Source: Epiperipatus broadwayi (Eukaryota; Onychophora; Udeonychophora; Euonychophora; Peripatidae). From it: a DNA stretch of 64,000 nucleotides. The stretch's first letter is position 1. Every line of letters starts with the position of its first letter. The position numbers and the translations under genes are program-made. Where the stretch lies: the NCBI GenBank assembly GCA_028023455.1, contig JAQFVV010006220.1, positions 11,147,916-11,211,915 of the forward strand, written 5' to 3'. The notes beneath the pieces are model-generated. The model saw only the letters and a list, made by a program, of their open reading frames with translations. It did not search any database and was not told the DNA's origin. Positions 1 through 12,564 of this stretch are shown here, piece after piece.

Positions 1-1930
1 ATGTTCTTAATAAATTTAACACAGGAAGTGATCATCAATTATTAAGATGTAAGATACATGTTAATGCACAACTAGAGAGACAAAAATTATTTTAAAAAAC
101 AATTTTTACAATTGATATTCCTAATCTTCAAAAACATTCTAATGAATTTAGTAGATTTTGAACATGATTCAGATTTGAATGAAATTAATATGAAAATAAC
201 TGATACACTTTTAAAAACTGCAAGAATGATAGTGGTAGGAAAAAGCAGCAATTGACCAATAAAATTTCTACTGAGACTAGAGAATTTATGAAGAAAAGAA
301 GGAATATGAAGATATACAAAAATGATGTATTAAAAAGAATTGAATATGTCGAATTTTGTAAAATGGTATGGAAAAGAGTTGAAACTGATATAAGAAAGTA
401 TAACTGTGAACTAGCAAGGAAATCTGTAGAAGAGAATAAAAGTCTTAAGAGTGTAAAACAATATTTTGGCATTGGTAGGAAACTTATATCTGCAATAAGA
501 AAAAAAGATGGAATTATGATTAAAAAAAGAGATGACATCATGAAATGGGTAGAAGACTTCTAACAAAAATTATATAGCAATAAAGAACAACTACCTTCTA
601 GATCCATTATTATTTCGAATTGCCCAGAATTTTAAATGAAGAAGTGAGACATGCAATTTAATTTATAAAGAAAGGAAAGGCTTCTAACAAAAATTATATA
701 GCAATAAAGAACAACTACCTTCTAGATCCATTATTATTTCGAATTGCCCAGAATTTTAAATGAAGAAGTGAGACATGCAATTAAATTTATGAAGAAAGGA
801 AAGGCTCCAGGTAATGATGGAATTATAATTGATATATTAAAAGAAGCAAGTTGAAGAAATAGAATTTTGTTTTAGCAAAGTTATATACCAAAGTCTAAAT
901 GATAAAAATGTACCAGATGATTGGAAGAATGCAGTATTAATATTAATATTTTAAAAAGATGATAATGAAGATATTAGAAATTTTAAACCTCTCAGTCTTT
1001 TATCAGTTTTATACAAAAATTTTATCAAGATAATTATGACTTGTCTTCAAAGAACATTGGATTTCCACCAACAAAGAGAACAATCTGGATTTAAAAGTGG
1101 TTTTAGTACAGTAGATCATATCCAGGTATTGAGAAAAGGTATAGAAAGGACAAATGCATATGAATTGCCATTATGCTTGGATTTGTAGATTATGATAAGG
1201 CATTTGATTCTATAAACATTTCTTCAGTGATTAAAGCATTGGTATAGATCTATGATATTGTCATATTTTAAAGAATATTTATAAAAATGCAACAGCAACA
1301 ATTGGATTATATAATGATACTAGGAAAGTCAACATTGAGAAGGGTGTAACACAGGGTAATTCCATATCTCCAAAACTTTTTATAGCAGTGCTGCAAGAAG
1401 TATTTTGTGGATTAAAATGAGAAACTAAAGGAGTGAATGTAAATGGAGATTATTTAAGTCATTTAGATTTTGCAGATGATGTAGTTGTTTTTGAAAATAA
1501 TGCTTTAGAGCTACAGGAAATGTTGCAGGAGTGAGACTTGGACATGTAATAGAAGAGCAATTCAGACTACTCAAAGAAGTATGGAGAAATGCATATTAGG
1601 AGTAACAAGAAGAGATCGAAAATGTAATATATGGGTAAGAGAACAAATTGGTGTTACTGACCTCATTGAAAAAATTAGAAGACTGAAGTAGAATTGGGCT
1701 GGACATATTGCTAGAAGAGATGAAAATAGATGGACAACTGAAATCTTAAATTGGATTCCAAGAGATTGTAAAAGACCCAGAAAGAGACCACATGTGAGAT
1801 GGATGGATGAAATAAGAATGTGTGAAGGGATAATGTGGAGAAGAGAAGTTAAAAATCGGAGAAGATGGATTGAACTTGGAGAGATCTTCATCCTGCAGTG
1901 GATTGATAATGGTTGTTGATGATGATGACG
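1..1930 (+). mobile_element. RTE-type non-LTR retrotransposon, degraded copy 1 (left end outside window)
   Basis: The translation begins inside the C-terminal part of an AP-type endonuclease: GSDHQLLRCKI near 24-56 is the SDH block of this nuclease fold. A linker follows, open at 252-563. The reverse transcriptase then has a KAPGNDG block near 802-822 and the catalytic LDFADDVVVF block near 1465-1495. The end is the RTE-like C-terminal domain (W-GHI, PRKRPHVRWMDE, WRR, about 1690-1880). The copy ends in a short GATGAT-type tail near 1916-1930. It carries many stops and frameshifts, a 124-bp internal duplication and a deletion of about 310 bp after position 1530 relative to the copy at 53.4-54.8 kb. 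It is dead. The clade assignment rests on recognising the C-terminal signature and the RT blocks. Confidence 0.85.
557..804 (+). repeat. 124-bp tandem duplication inside RTE copy 1
   Basis: Bases 557-680 are repeated at 681-804 with only a few differences. The unit covers the region just before RT motif 1 and begins with cttctaacaaaaattatata. The duplication is absent from the usual RTE layout, so it arose in this copy after insertion. Confidence 0.9.
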
Positions 1931-1931
1931 A

Positions 1932-2025
1932 TTTGCTGTGATATTACTAACATTTGTTTGCTGTGTTATTACTAACAGTTGGTGCATATACTAACCTGTT
2001 TCCTGTGATATTACTAACAGTTGAA
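1932..2025. repeat. Short minisatellite beyond the RTE tail
   Basis: Three imperfect copies of a motif containing ctgtgatattactaacagtt occur at about 1935, 1960 and 2001, directly after the GATGAT tail of the LINE. Either the tail expanded or the insertion landed in a small repeat. Confidence 0.6.
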
Positions 2026-3679
2026 TGCATTTGGAATATTTAACTAAAAATTAAACTTTTCTAAAGACATTCAACACATATATTAGATGATGGAAATAGT
2101 CCAATATAAAAATACAAATAATAATAGTTATCTCCGTTTTATTTATATCTCAACAATTTTGCATATTTATGATATCCAATTTTTATATTAACACCTTTAA
2201 TTTTCTTTTAATTTTTTTTTTTTTTTTTTAGTACATCGTTATTTCCATATCTTATTTGTAATAAATAAATAAAAAAATGTACTTAGAATATCAATCACTC
2301 TGATCACATCCATATCTTTCTCTGTCATATTACATTTCCTAAACATATACATATATCTCCTTTCCTCTTTTTTTTTTTTTAACATTACATCATTTCTCTT
2401 TGCATAATATATATTCCATCTACCGTTTTTCTTTAGTTTAATAGATGATAAAATTTATTGAAAATTAATTCACCTCATTAGTATTTTATTTCCTCTCTCT
2501 AATATGTATTCCACCCCTTTTTAAATAAACCTCTATTTCTAATAAACACATGTCCATAATCTATAAAATTAACATTCCTATGCTCACACAAACATTTTAA
2601 TCTCGCAAATTTTGTTTAAATCTAGCCTACCATCAAACCTTGTTATCCTCTCGCTTAAGCTTTTAGACTAGCGTCCTCTATAATTTAAAATGATACTTAA
2701 ATATATTTTCCAGACTGTAATGCACGGATGTTAATGAAAACATTATATGGATTTTTTCAAATTTATCTTTTCTTTTTTTTTGTTTTTTTATTTTTTTATT
2801 TTTTTTTTGAAATTATGATATTTAAATATAAATCATTTTTAAAATGTAAAACTTTATTTTCAATTATTTAGAATAAAAGAAACAAAAACAGTTTAGGTAT
2901 CAAAACATACTGTTGTACATAAAAATAGTTAAAGTAAATTTATATTGTAGAATAACAATGAGTGCGTATTAATTTGTCAAATTCAAAGTCTTAATTATTT
3001 TTTTTGTTGTTGTATTTCTTATATTTTAAAATCTATAATAAGTTTCCCTTTCTTCCTCTAAACAATCGTCATTAAAAAGGATCTAGACTTTATAAATTTT
3101 ATTGTTTTTTTTTTTCTATATTGTTAGCAGCTCTATTATTGATCTTAACGATGATAGTTGATCCCAGACATTTTAAATGTCCATATATTATAGTGCCAAA
3201 CGAAAAGTTCTGATCAGAAGACTTTCAATTCACTACTGAAAAAAAGCCAAAAATATGTGTTATTTATTTCCTTTAAATAATCCTCTTAAGAAAAATCTGA
3301 ACTTGTTTTTAATTAGCTTACTTATATTTTGCCTAGCTTTTTTCTGTTATTTTGTTTATAATGGATATATTCAATCCTATTTTTAAATGATTCAATTAAT
3401 ATAAGATATGAGTTCTGAAGAAGATTGCTGGAGCAATCTAAATTGTAAACTGTAAAATAAAAGAGGGTGGCAAATAAAGCATTGTGTAACAGTAATAAAG
3501 GACTTGGATAATTTAGTATTATATGATAATAAAAATTATAGTGATGAACAAATTTATCATTGTATAAATTTAATTTCAATATAAAAACTTAAGCCACAGC
3601 TAAGAATAGCATCTAGGGATTGATAATGTGAGGCTTATAATATTATTAACATATAGGTGTAAATGATACTATTAACTTT
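2026..3679. other. AT-rich non-coding stretch
   Basis: Long T-runs and scattered A-runs, with no coding signal. The open frame on the minus strand near 3322-3579 has random-looking composition and no recognisable motif, so I do not call it a gene. Confidence 0.6.
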
Positions 3680-4690
3680 TATATCATCATCAGCAACATG
3701 GGTATTGCTCAGCAATATGGGTGTTGCTTTGATAATTGATCACAAACATTTCAAATTTCTGTCATCATCATTTGCAAACAGTATTGATCCATTGCAGAAT
3801 GAAGGTCTCTCCAAGTTCAATTATTTTCTCCAATCTCTATCTTCTCTTCTCCACATGATTCCAACACACTTTATTATTTCATCCATCCATCTCACATGTG
3901 GTCTTTCTCTACATCTTTTACAATCTCTTGAAACCCAGTTTAAGGTTTCAACTGTCCATTTACTATCATCTCTTCTACCAATATGATCAGTCCAACTCCA
4001 AATCAATCTTTTAATTTTTTCAATGATATTAATAACACCTGTTTGTTCACTCATCCAGGTATTTCATTTTTAATCTCTTCTTCTTATTCCTAAAATGCAT
4101 CGCTTCATACTTCATTGAGTGGTCTGGAGTTTCTGTATTGCTTTTTGTTAAGTATCCAAGTTTTAGATCCATAAGTAAGGATTGGTAAAACACATTTATT
4201 AAAAACCTTCCTTTTCAAACACAGGCATATCTTCTTTTAATATTGAATTATTTCTATCAAAAGCACTCCAACCAAGTTTAATTCCATGATTAATTTCATT
4301 CATTATGTTTCCACCTGTAGAAATAATTTGACCAAGGTATTTGTAGTTGTTAACTTTTTCTAACTCATCATTATCAATCTTGATTTTCATCTTTTTAGAA
4401 ATCGTTTAGTCTTTTTAACATTTATTTTTAATCCTAGTTTTTAGTTTTATATGCAAAAATAACATCATCTGCAAAATCTAGATGATTTAAATAATCTCCA
4501 TTTACTTTTACTTCCTTAGTTTTCCATTAAATCCACAAAATACTTCTTGCAAAACTGTTGTAAAAAGATTTGGAGATATGGAGTGTTGTACACACTTCTC
4601 AATGCTAATCTTCCTAGTATCATTATGTAATCTAATTGTTGCTGTTGCATTTTTATACTTATTCTTCAAAATATGACAGTATCAAATTTC
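3680..4690 (-). mobile_element. RTE-type LINE, degraded copy 2, 5'-truncated
   Basis: Read on the minus strand, this is the same family as copies 1 and 3. It starts inside the RT at about 4690, matching the part just after the DYEKAFD region. It passes through KIKIDNDELEKVNNYKYLGQ (4199-4390) and ends with the W-W-DHIGRRDD and HVRWMDEIIKC region (3821-4054). A TGATGATGAT tail lies near 3685-3695. The 5' truncation is typical of target-primed insertion. Several stops and frame changes make it inactive. Confidence 0.85.
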
Positions 4691-5189
4691 TGTATATTAT
4701 GATAAAAATTGGAATGCTTCACGTGTTATAAGATGGATTTTTCAGATATGAAAGCTTTCAAAATGCTATTAAAAGAGTATCAAACAATATTTTTTTAATT
4801 GCCTGTATGATATAAAGTCATTAAAATTATTTGGATATCTAATTGTCACTATCCTGAGACAAATATGATATCTCAAACAGAATATCAATATTAGGATTAG
4901 GAATACACAAAACTTGATCCAAGAAAAGCTTGACATGATTAAAAACAAAAATCAATAGCTTTTATACTGACATTTTAAAAGTGTGAAAAGTAAGATAGAT
5001 TGTTCTGAAAGATTTTAGATCAAGAGAATGTAATGACAGGCATTCTGGCTAAGAGCAGTAAAAAAAAAAAATATGGTTTCCATTATTAGAAAATTATTGG
5101 ATATAATACTATGGGTAATTAAATGATACCTTATGGACATTAATTCAACTTTCATATTATGCTAACCTATGACAACAATTCAAGCAAGT

Positions 5190-5533
5190 AATAAATAGTG
5201 ATAAAAAAATTTTTTACATTAAATGCTTTTATTTATCATCTACTAAAAAGTAAAAAAAATTAATTGTTTCTTCATCCACAATTGGGGTTTTTAGATTCAA
5301 CTTGAAATAAAAGCACTGGGGGGGGGGTCAGAAATTAATTAAGTTAATTCATATTTTTCATATCAAGGGATTGACTTAATCAATTTCTAAAAACCTTTCC
5401 CAAATTTTATTTTCATGTTGAATCTAAAAACACCAATTATACCTCAAGAAACAATTTATTTACTTTTACTTTTTAGTGTATAGTACATAAAAGCATTCAA
5501 TATAAATTTAAAAAATTACCACTATTTATTTTT
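5190..5533. mobile_element. Foldback (MITE-like) element with ~100-bp terminal inverted repeats
   Basis: The left arm (about 5190-5310) and the right arm (about 5395-5533) are inverted copies of each other. Matching blocks are aaatgcttttat/ataaaagcattca, ctaaaaagtaaaa/ttttactttttag, attgtttctt/aagaaacaat and gtttttagattcaac/gttgaatctaaaaac. The centre contains a run of nine G. There is no coding capacity, so this is a non-autonomous DNA transposon relic. The superfamily is unknown because no clear target-site duplication could be fixed. Confidence 0.75.
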
Positions 5534-6329
5534 AACTTTTTAGTATTAGCACAATAAATAAAAATTAAAATTATATTGTACTTTAACCTTTAAACTGATA
5601 CAAATCCCTATTGGCCTAGTGAATTAAAGTTCTAAACTTTTGATTGGTCAATTATGGAATCAGCAGTAAAAATATATTCATCTTTTAATATTATATTTAT
5701 TTTAGTTTCATTTGTAAAAAGCAAATTAATAATTTGTCAGATTATGAAAGTGAAGAAAAGTTTTTTTTAGCAATAAATTTCTATTTATAATTATAAAAAT
5801 AATCTATAGCGAAAAACATAAAATGAACATCTCATAACCTATTAGAAAATGCACTCTACATCATTGATTTCTTTCTCAATTTATGTTCATGTAAAAGTAA
5901 AGAATTTTTATAAAAATCTTAACTATTCTTCTATAATAATTATATTTTCAGCTTATTTTATCAAAATAATTTATAATATGTAAAAAAATGTGAACAAAAA
6001 ATACTTTAAAATATACATTTTCATTTTGAAAATCAAAACAAAGAACTTAGACCTGTCAAAATCATTGAAAAGAGCTCCCTTTTCTTGAAAATAAAAAACA
6101 ACCAATCAGCAACTTGGAAAATCTACCTTCTCTCATTGTTATAGCTTTAAATTTAAATATTATTGATTTTTTACTTGTAAAATAATTCTAGAGATGGCAG
6201 CATTATATGATACATTTTACTATTTAAAATGACCATAAATTTGCTATGATAACATAAAAATTAGTAGTGTTAAAGCAGTTTAAAGATGCAAATAAAAATG
6301 CTCATTGCATCCTCATGTATGGCTAAATT
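5534..6329. other. AT-rich non-coding stretch
   Basis: No open frame of note and no repeat structure that I could resolve. Confidence 0.5.
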
Positions 6330-7400
6330 GACTTGACACCCACACATACATATTTATATATATATATTACTAAATATTTCTGCAATAAAATAATATGTAT
6401 TTTCCTTATATATATATATCATATTTAGGGTGTGTATATAATATAATTATGTGTAAACTAAATCATGAAATGACTTCAAATATGAAAATATCCTTTTAAG
6501 TGAAAAGGGTTGGACATTTTTGCTTTTGATTGGAATTTTTTTTAAAAAAAAAAAGCAAATTAACAAACTTTACTTAATACATATGATTTTATTTTAAATT
6601 AATTTGACACTTATAATTTATATACATCACTACATATTTTTGCAATGAATTAATATGAATAATCATTATGTATACATCATATTTAGTGTGTGTACTTAAT
6701 TATATATGTGTATAATAAATCATTAAACTTAAAATATGAAAACATCCTTTCTGTTAAAAAAGTGGTTCACATTTTTTTTCTTTTTAATTGAAAAGTTTTT
6801 TTTAAAAATGATTTAACAAAACTATATTGTAAACTAACTTTATTTTATTCTAACTTAAATCAAGCTTTCAATTGAAACCAAAAAATTTGCATGCATTACT
6901 TAAAACATATTGAAGTTTTAAGAGTGACTTTTAAATTTGATATCAAAATTTCCCTGCCCACTAGTCCAGATCTAAGAAACTAGATCACCTTCCTAAAATA
7001 TTATGACCTACCACTTTGGTAATGATTTAGAAAAAAATATACATTTCAACAAATTATATTGAATTTAAATCTACTAAATCTTTATTTTAAATAAATTTAC
7101 TCAAGCTTTCAATTGAAACCAAAAAATGTCTATACTGCCCTCTCACATATTTTACTTAAAACATTAAAATTCTAAGAATGACTTTTAAATTTGATATCAA
7201 AATATTCAAATTTTTTCTACCCATAGGTCCAAATCTAAAAAACTAGGTCATGTACCTAAAATATTATAGTGTCATATTGCATTGTCAATTATTTCTTTCT
7301 AATGTATCAAATTTGAACCAATTTTATTGAATTTAAATCTAGTAAACCTTGATTTTAAAATTTTATTCTAATTTAAATAATAAGTGTTTATAAGTGTTTA
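6330..7400. repeat. Degenerate tandem array, period about 240-260 bp
   Basis: Two pairs of related units can be seen. Blocks with tgcaataaaataatatg (6381) and tgcaatgaattaatatgaat (6641) are 260 bp apart and share the following catattta-gtgtgta and atgaaaa-atcctt blocks. Blocks with caagctttcaattgaaacca (6861 and 7102) are 241 bp apart and share gacttttaaatttgatatca and aaactaggtca-type blocks. It looks like an old satellite or the internal repeats of a lost element. Confidence 0.7.
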
Positions 7401-7779
7401 CAAACAAACAAATAGAGATTGTAATTTAAATAAAAGCATTTTAAAAATAATTGAAAAATGAAGGCAGAAATTAACAAAATTTTCAAGAACCATGATTGAT
7501 TACAGGAATAAAAAAAAATAAAAATGTTATAGGAAAATATAAATGTAATCTTGAAATAAAGCTTGGAAGTAATTATTATAGTTTTGTGAATAAATTTTTA
7601 CCCCAATAAAGTTGTAAATATGAAGAATATATTCTTGGCACTTTTAATTGTGTAAAATCATGGCCAGGTATAGATTGTGAAACAGATTGTGAATTACTCA
7701 CATAAATTTTAGGTGAAAAGAATTCCAGTATTTCTATTGCTTTTAGAAATATTATCAAAAATTAATTTGAAGTTTTGGA

Positions 7780-9060
7780 AATAGTTGATAATGAATCAGA
7801 TGAACTATGGATAGAAGTGAAAATAGAAGAATCTAAGGCAAAATTTTGAGTAAGATGAAACAACCAAACAAATGACAATACATATAAAATGATAATTGCA
7901 AAAAAAGAGAGAGAAGTAAAGCCAAATTAAAAAGTGGAAAACTTTTATAAGACCAAATAAAAAATTCAAACACTATCAAGAAAAAATATCTAAGCAAAAT
8001 TGTAATATTTAAAATGACATTGAAAACAAAAACAAGCTTGAAAAAAAAAAGCTATTACTCAGGGCTTTGTGAAATCCAAATTTTTTGTTGAATAATGCTA
8101 ATGTGCACATTATTTTCAAAAGAACCATAGTAACAAGACATTAACAAAAATAATTTTATGAAATTTTCTAAATAGAAGAAACTTCATTAATGAAAGGTGA
8201 TGTCATAGTAGTCTTAGAATTATTGCCAAAAGCTAAGACTACAGGAATTTATTGCATCAGTAAAAGTGATGATCAAATTATTTCAATTGATCTGAAAAAC
8301 TATGTTATGGCTTATAAGATTATAAACAAAACAATTAATGTTTTTAACCAAGAATAAGTTTTGATAAAATGTGAAAAGCATTATACAATATAGATCCTTA
8401 TATTAGTAGATGAAAATCAAGTTTCAGAAAAGATCCAGAAATTAGACATCACTTGATTCATGTTAGATAATAGAAAAGACTAAGAAATACTAGAAAAAAA
8501 ATCTATATGTTTTACTTAATTACAAAAAGGCTTTCTATGGAATAGATGCACCAGAATATTTAATATCTTTATGATAAATCTTCACACAAGAAGAGAAGCT
8601 ATAATTAAAATGGCTTATGATAAAATATAATGGGTTTATGTTGTCAAAAATATTGGATTGTCTATGGTAACCATATCTTTTTGATGTGTATATTAAATAT
8701 GTAATGAGATAGATCAGATTGAACAAAGACAACTGTTGAAACAGGATTTGAGGAAGAAACATAAACAACCTTTGATATGTTGATGGCAATAATTTATCAT
8801 TAAAAATACAGGTGACCTAAGACTCTCATTGGAAAAGTTAGAAATAAAAATAGAGGAATTGTATTATGATTAAATATGGAGAATATAATGAAAGATTCAG
8901 ACACTGACTAAAAAATAATAAAACCATATGAATTTTTAACAGCTTTTCTTTCATGGATTATTCTTCGACAGACAAGCATTAGGATGAAGGTTCATTGAAA
9001 AACCTAGAAAAGATTTTTAGATATAGGAACAACTCAAAAATGATAATCAGGATTTTTTAT
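7780..9060 (+). pseudogene. Unrecognised coding relic, heavily broken
   Basis: Plus-strand frames here contain longer protein-like stretches than the flanks, for example one including DVIVVLELLPKAKTTGIYC near 8200-8260. Stops and shifts interrupt them every 30-60 codons. I cannot name a family. It may be the decayed coding region of a transposon, or chance. Confidence 0.25.
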
Positions 9061-9980
9061 ACAATCCTGTGACACTTTTTGAATGTTAAAAGTTGAACAC
9101 TAAAAAAGAATTACGAAAACCATTGATGCTTGCTTTTGAATTGTTTCTAAAGAAAATTTTTGAAAATTCTATGGACAGCAAAGAAAATATAAAGAGTAAA
9201 TTCTTGAACAAATTAGATTTCAATTTTTGTTTGAAACATAAATGATCTAACTCCTTACTAAAATCGTATAATGGTTGAAAAGACTGGTGGCAAAAAAGAA
9301 AAAGAATAACCAAAAGATGAGATGAATAAGCTTCATCTTCCATATCGTTTCAGCAATAAGAAAAAGCTTACAGACGATTTATTTGCTTTTTTAAAGAAAT
9401 GATATTTATTATATGATCGTAGGAGTCGATATCGTTTTAGAAACACTTCATACATCAAATAAACGGTATCAATAATCGATTTTTTTGCATCAATAAAATC
9501 AAAATATGAATCATAAAATAATTTTGGGTACAATACTTAAAGAAGCATCTTCAGATGACGCGTTTAAACAAAGTAAACATTTTAAACAAATAATTTTTTT
9601 TAATAACTTTTTTTTTTTTTGCATTATATTTTTGGAAATTATTTTCTGAATATTTTTTTAAAAAAAAGCTTCATGCCTTATCTCAATTCCATTGTTTAGC
9701 TTTTCTAAGCATTATAATAAATTCCCATTCTCATTAAACTTTATTCAATTGTCAAGTAGTTAAAACTAATTATAAACATTAAACTACTGGATTTGAATTA
9801 AAAGTAGCATATATAAATTTTGAAATTAAAAAAAATAAAATTACAGTATTTCAAATGATTAGTTTCCAAATCCAAAATAATGTTGCAAATGAGGGAAATT
9901 CAATATTGTTCCCCTGGATGTTCAAAAAATGAAAGCCATGATTTCAAATTACTATGGTGAGTTGACATATGAATAAGACA
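9061..9980. other. AT-rich non-coding stretch
   Basis: Small minus-strand frames at 9086-9343 and 9333-9533 have no recognisable motif. Nothing else is supported. Confidence 0.45.
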
Positions 9981-9984
9981 GGTA

Positions 9985-10870
9985 AGCAGCAAGATAGCAA
10001 GACATATAAATAGATTTAAAAATCAGATAAATTAGATAAGAAAGAGATAATGATGAAATAAAAAATAAAAATTAGGTAGATTGGTTGATAAAATGTTAGG
10101 GAGATAAGCTAGATTAATAGGAAGATAGGTAAGTACATAGATAACCCGATAAGCAAATCGATTTTTATATAGATAATCAAACCTTCAAATAAAAAAGCAG
10201 AAAGAGAGTAATATTGGGGAGAAAGGTAGATGTGCATATATATGAATTCATCGATAGATAAACATAAAGACTGGTGGATATAATGAAATGCATACATAAA
10301 TGTATAGATAGGTTTATATTTAAATAGACAGGTAGATAAATTAATAGATAACTAGAACTCAAAATATCACATACAGAAATTGAAAAGTTTAAATTCAAAA
10401 TAAAAATGATAAGTGGATATATGAGTGAATGAAAAGATAGAAAATTAGATAAATAGATAAATAGGTAGGTAGGTAGATGGATGGATGAGTGGATGGATAG
10501 ATAGATAAATATATTGATGAATAGATAGATAGATAAAATGGAGATAGAAATATATAGATACATGGATAGATGGATGAATTGAAAAATATATTGATGAATG
10601 GTTGGTGGATAATTAGATAAAAGAATACTTAAAGGGATAGATAAAATAGATGTATTAAAAGACATATTAAACATATATAAATAGATAGATAATAGATAGG
10701 TTATATATAGATAAAATAGATAGATGTATGGATACTTGGGTGGTGAATAGATATAAATAATCATATTAGATAGATTAATAAATAGATAAACTGATTCATA
10801 GACAGATAGATAAATACATTGATAGATAGATAACATAATTAGATAATTAGGTAAGTGGGGTGGTGAGAAT
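9985..10870. repeat. Long degenerate GATA/TAGA simple-sequence array
   Basis: Dense gataga, tagataaa, ggtagg and gatgga tetranucleotide variants run for nearly 900 bp. The long minus-strand open frames here (to 219 codons, rich in Ile, Tyr, Leu and Ser) are simply translated repeat and not a gene. Confidence 0.9.
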
Positions 10871-11850
10871 TAAGTAAATAGGTATATAATTAGATATTTA
10901 ACACTGATGATTACTGATGTCTGATAATTACAACTCAGTGTTTTATTAATTTTCATAACCTTTTTTATTAGATAATTTTTTAATTATAAAATTAAAGACT
11001 TTTATAAAATCCTTCAAATATATGTTGCCTTCATTAAATTGATTAGATATCAAAAACAATAAATCAGAATTGCAGAATGTCCGTTGATTGCCTGGTTTAA
11101 TAAAAACTTTGTGTATGTGTGTGTGATATACAAAATAAATAGTCGTATTTAAATATTATTAAACTTTACATTTTCTTAGACTATATTTATATCCTTTTTT
11201 TTTTTAATTTATATTATTGTCTAGAGAATATAGGTACCAAGGGAATCTAAATTTTAGCCAAGCATATGGTAGTTTTTCACATCCATTTAGCATGTTTTTA
11301 ATTCTGTACCAATAATATTATGGATGATTTGGTTGAGAAATTAATTTTTACAATATGAAGTAGATTTCTCACTCTTTTTAAGTTTTGCTTTTTTTTTTAC
11401 ATATGACATTTTTTTTATGATTATCTGAATTTAAAACATTTCATTTTTAATCATTATTATTATTAAAAAATTAATAAATAAAATATTCTATCACCAACAA
11501 TAAACTTTAAAATAATTGATAAAATAAACAAACATAATACCAGCATAAAAATTATGTTTTATTTTCATATTTATAAATATATACATTAATTGATAATTCT
11601 TAATATCTTTTTATTATATATTATTTTTGCTTAGTTTTTTTTAACAAAAATTGAGGGTATCATAGGGTCGTCATCATCATCACATGGGGTTATAGTGTCT
11701 CAATATATATTTATCAACTTCATTCTTCTGGTAATTTCAGATTTATGTTAATAACGAATACCATCATGTCGTTTTTAATTGTTGACATTGCATATGATTA
11801 AAGTAATAAAATCACTATGCTAAAGCAAACAAACGAAAACAAATAATAAA
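10871..11850. other. AT-rich stretch downstream of the R-spondin gene
   Basis: No coding signal. It contains T-runs and small simple repeats only. Confidence 0.5.
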
Positions 11851-11858
11851 AAGCGTTT

Positions 11859-11868
11859 TTTATTTATT
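11859..11868 (-). terminator. RSPO: Candidate polyadenylation signal for the R-spondin gene
   Basis: On the minus strand this reads as two overlapping AATAAA hexamers, about 345 nt after the TGA at 12210. The following minus-strand bases (about 11825-11850) are T- and GT-rich, as expected of a downstream element. AATAAA occurs by chance often in DNA this AT-rich, so this is only the first good candidate. Confidence 0.35.
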
Positions 11869-12209
11869 GAAATACATTTCTACAATGGCTTTGTAAAACT
11901 TTTTATGTTTTAAAAATTATAAACTAGCATTGATCACAGTAAATATATAAAGCATGTTACCTGCAGTAGTTATGGTTTGAAATTTAGAAGATGCACAAAG
12001 AATCATAAATTATGCCAATGTATATAGTTTACTTTTCTAATCTTATTAGTTTCTTGCAAACATCTTCTAAATGAAAAATAAATTCAGTAAACTATTCAGA
12101 TTCCAAAAAGGATTTTTTTTTTTAGATTAAGCTTGAGATAAAATGTTAGCATTTTGTCTAAAGAATTGTGATATTTTCATGAATATCATTACAATTGGCT
12201 ATTTGCAGC

Positions 12210-12445
12210 TCATGTTATCAACACAGCTAGTTCATTAGTGTTTATTTCAGGTAATAAATTTAACTGTCGATTTTTGTTATGATCTTTAATTGGCTTTCTA
12301 TTACTGTGATTTTTATTTCTGCCTCTGTGGTGTTCTCCATTATTTTTATTCTTTTTGTTTTGTTTATGTTTACCCTTTCTTTGATTTTTTTTCTTTTTAG
12401 ACTTGGATAAATGCTGATGAGGTTCAGATTCATTACTGGTAATAT
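12210..12445 (-). CDS. RSPO: R-spondin exon 5: basic C-terminal region and stop
   Basis: This is the last coding exon of a secreted Wnt-pathway amplifier. The acceptor is a T-rich tract followed by AG at 12447-12446. The first two bases complete a codon with the final G of the TSP1 exon, giving D after the CPL ending. About 77 further residues run to TGA at 12212-12210. The region is dense in Lys, Arg, Asn and His (KSKKKKNQRKGKHKQNKK and similar), which is the heparin-binding basic tail of R-spondins. It ends in a less charged stretch, LNLLPEINTNELAVLIT. The length and low complexity fit known R-spondin tails, which are poorly conserved in sequence. The identity comes from its position and phase after a clear TSP1 exon. 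Confidence 0.85.
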
Positions 12446-12564
12446 CTAAAATAAAAATTTGATTAAAAGAGTTACACTTCAAAAAATAAATATAAATTCT
12501 ATTCTATTTCTGACAAGATTATATCAATATAAAAGTGTGTGTGTGTGTGTTGTGTGTAAATAAA

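Noticed and set aside
10177-10836. Longest open frames of the window on the minus strand (up to 219 codons)
   Set aside because: The sequence is a degenerate GATA/TAGA array; the Ile/Tyr/Leu/Ser-rich translation is repeat, with no start context or domain.
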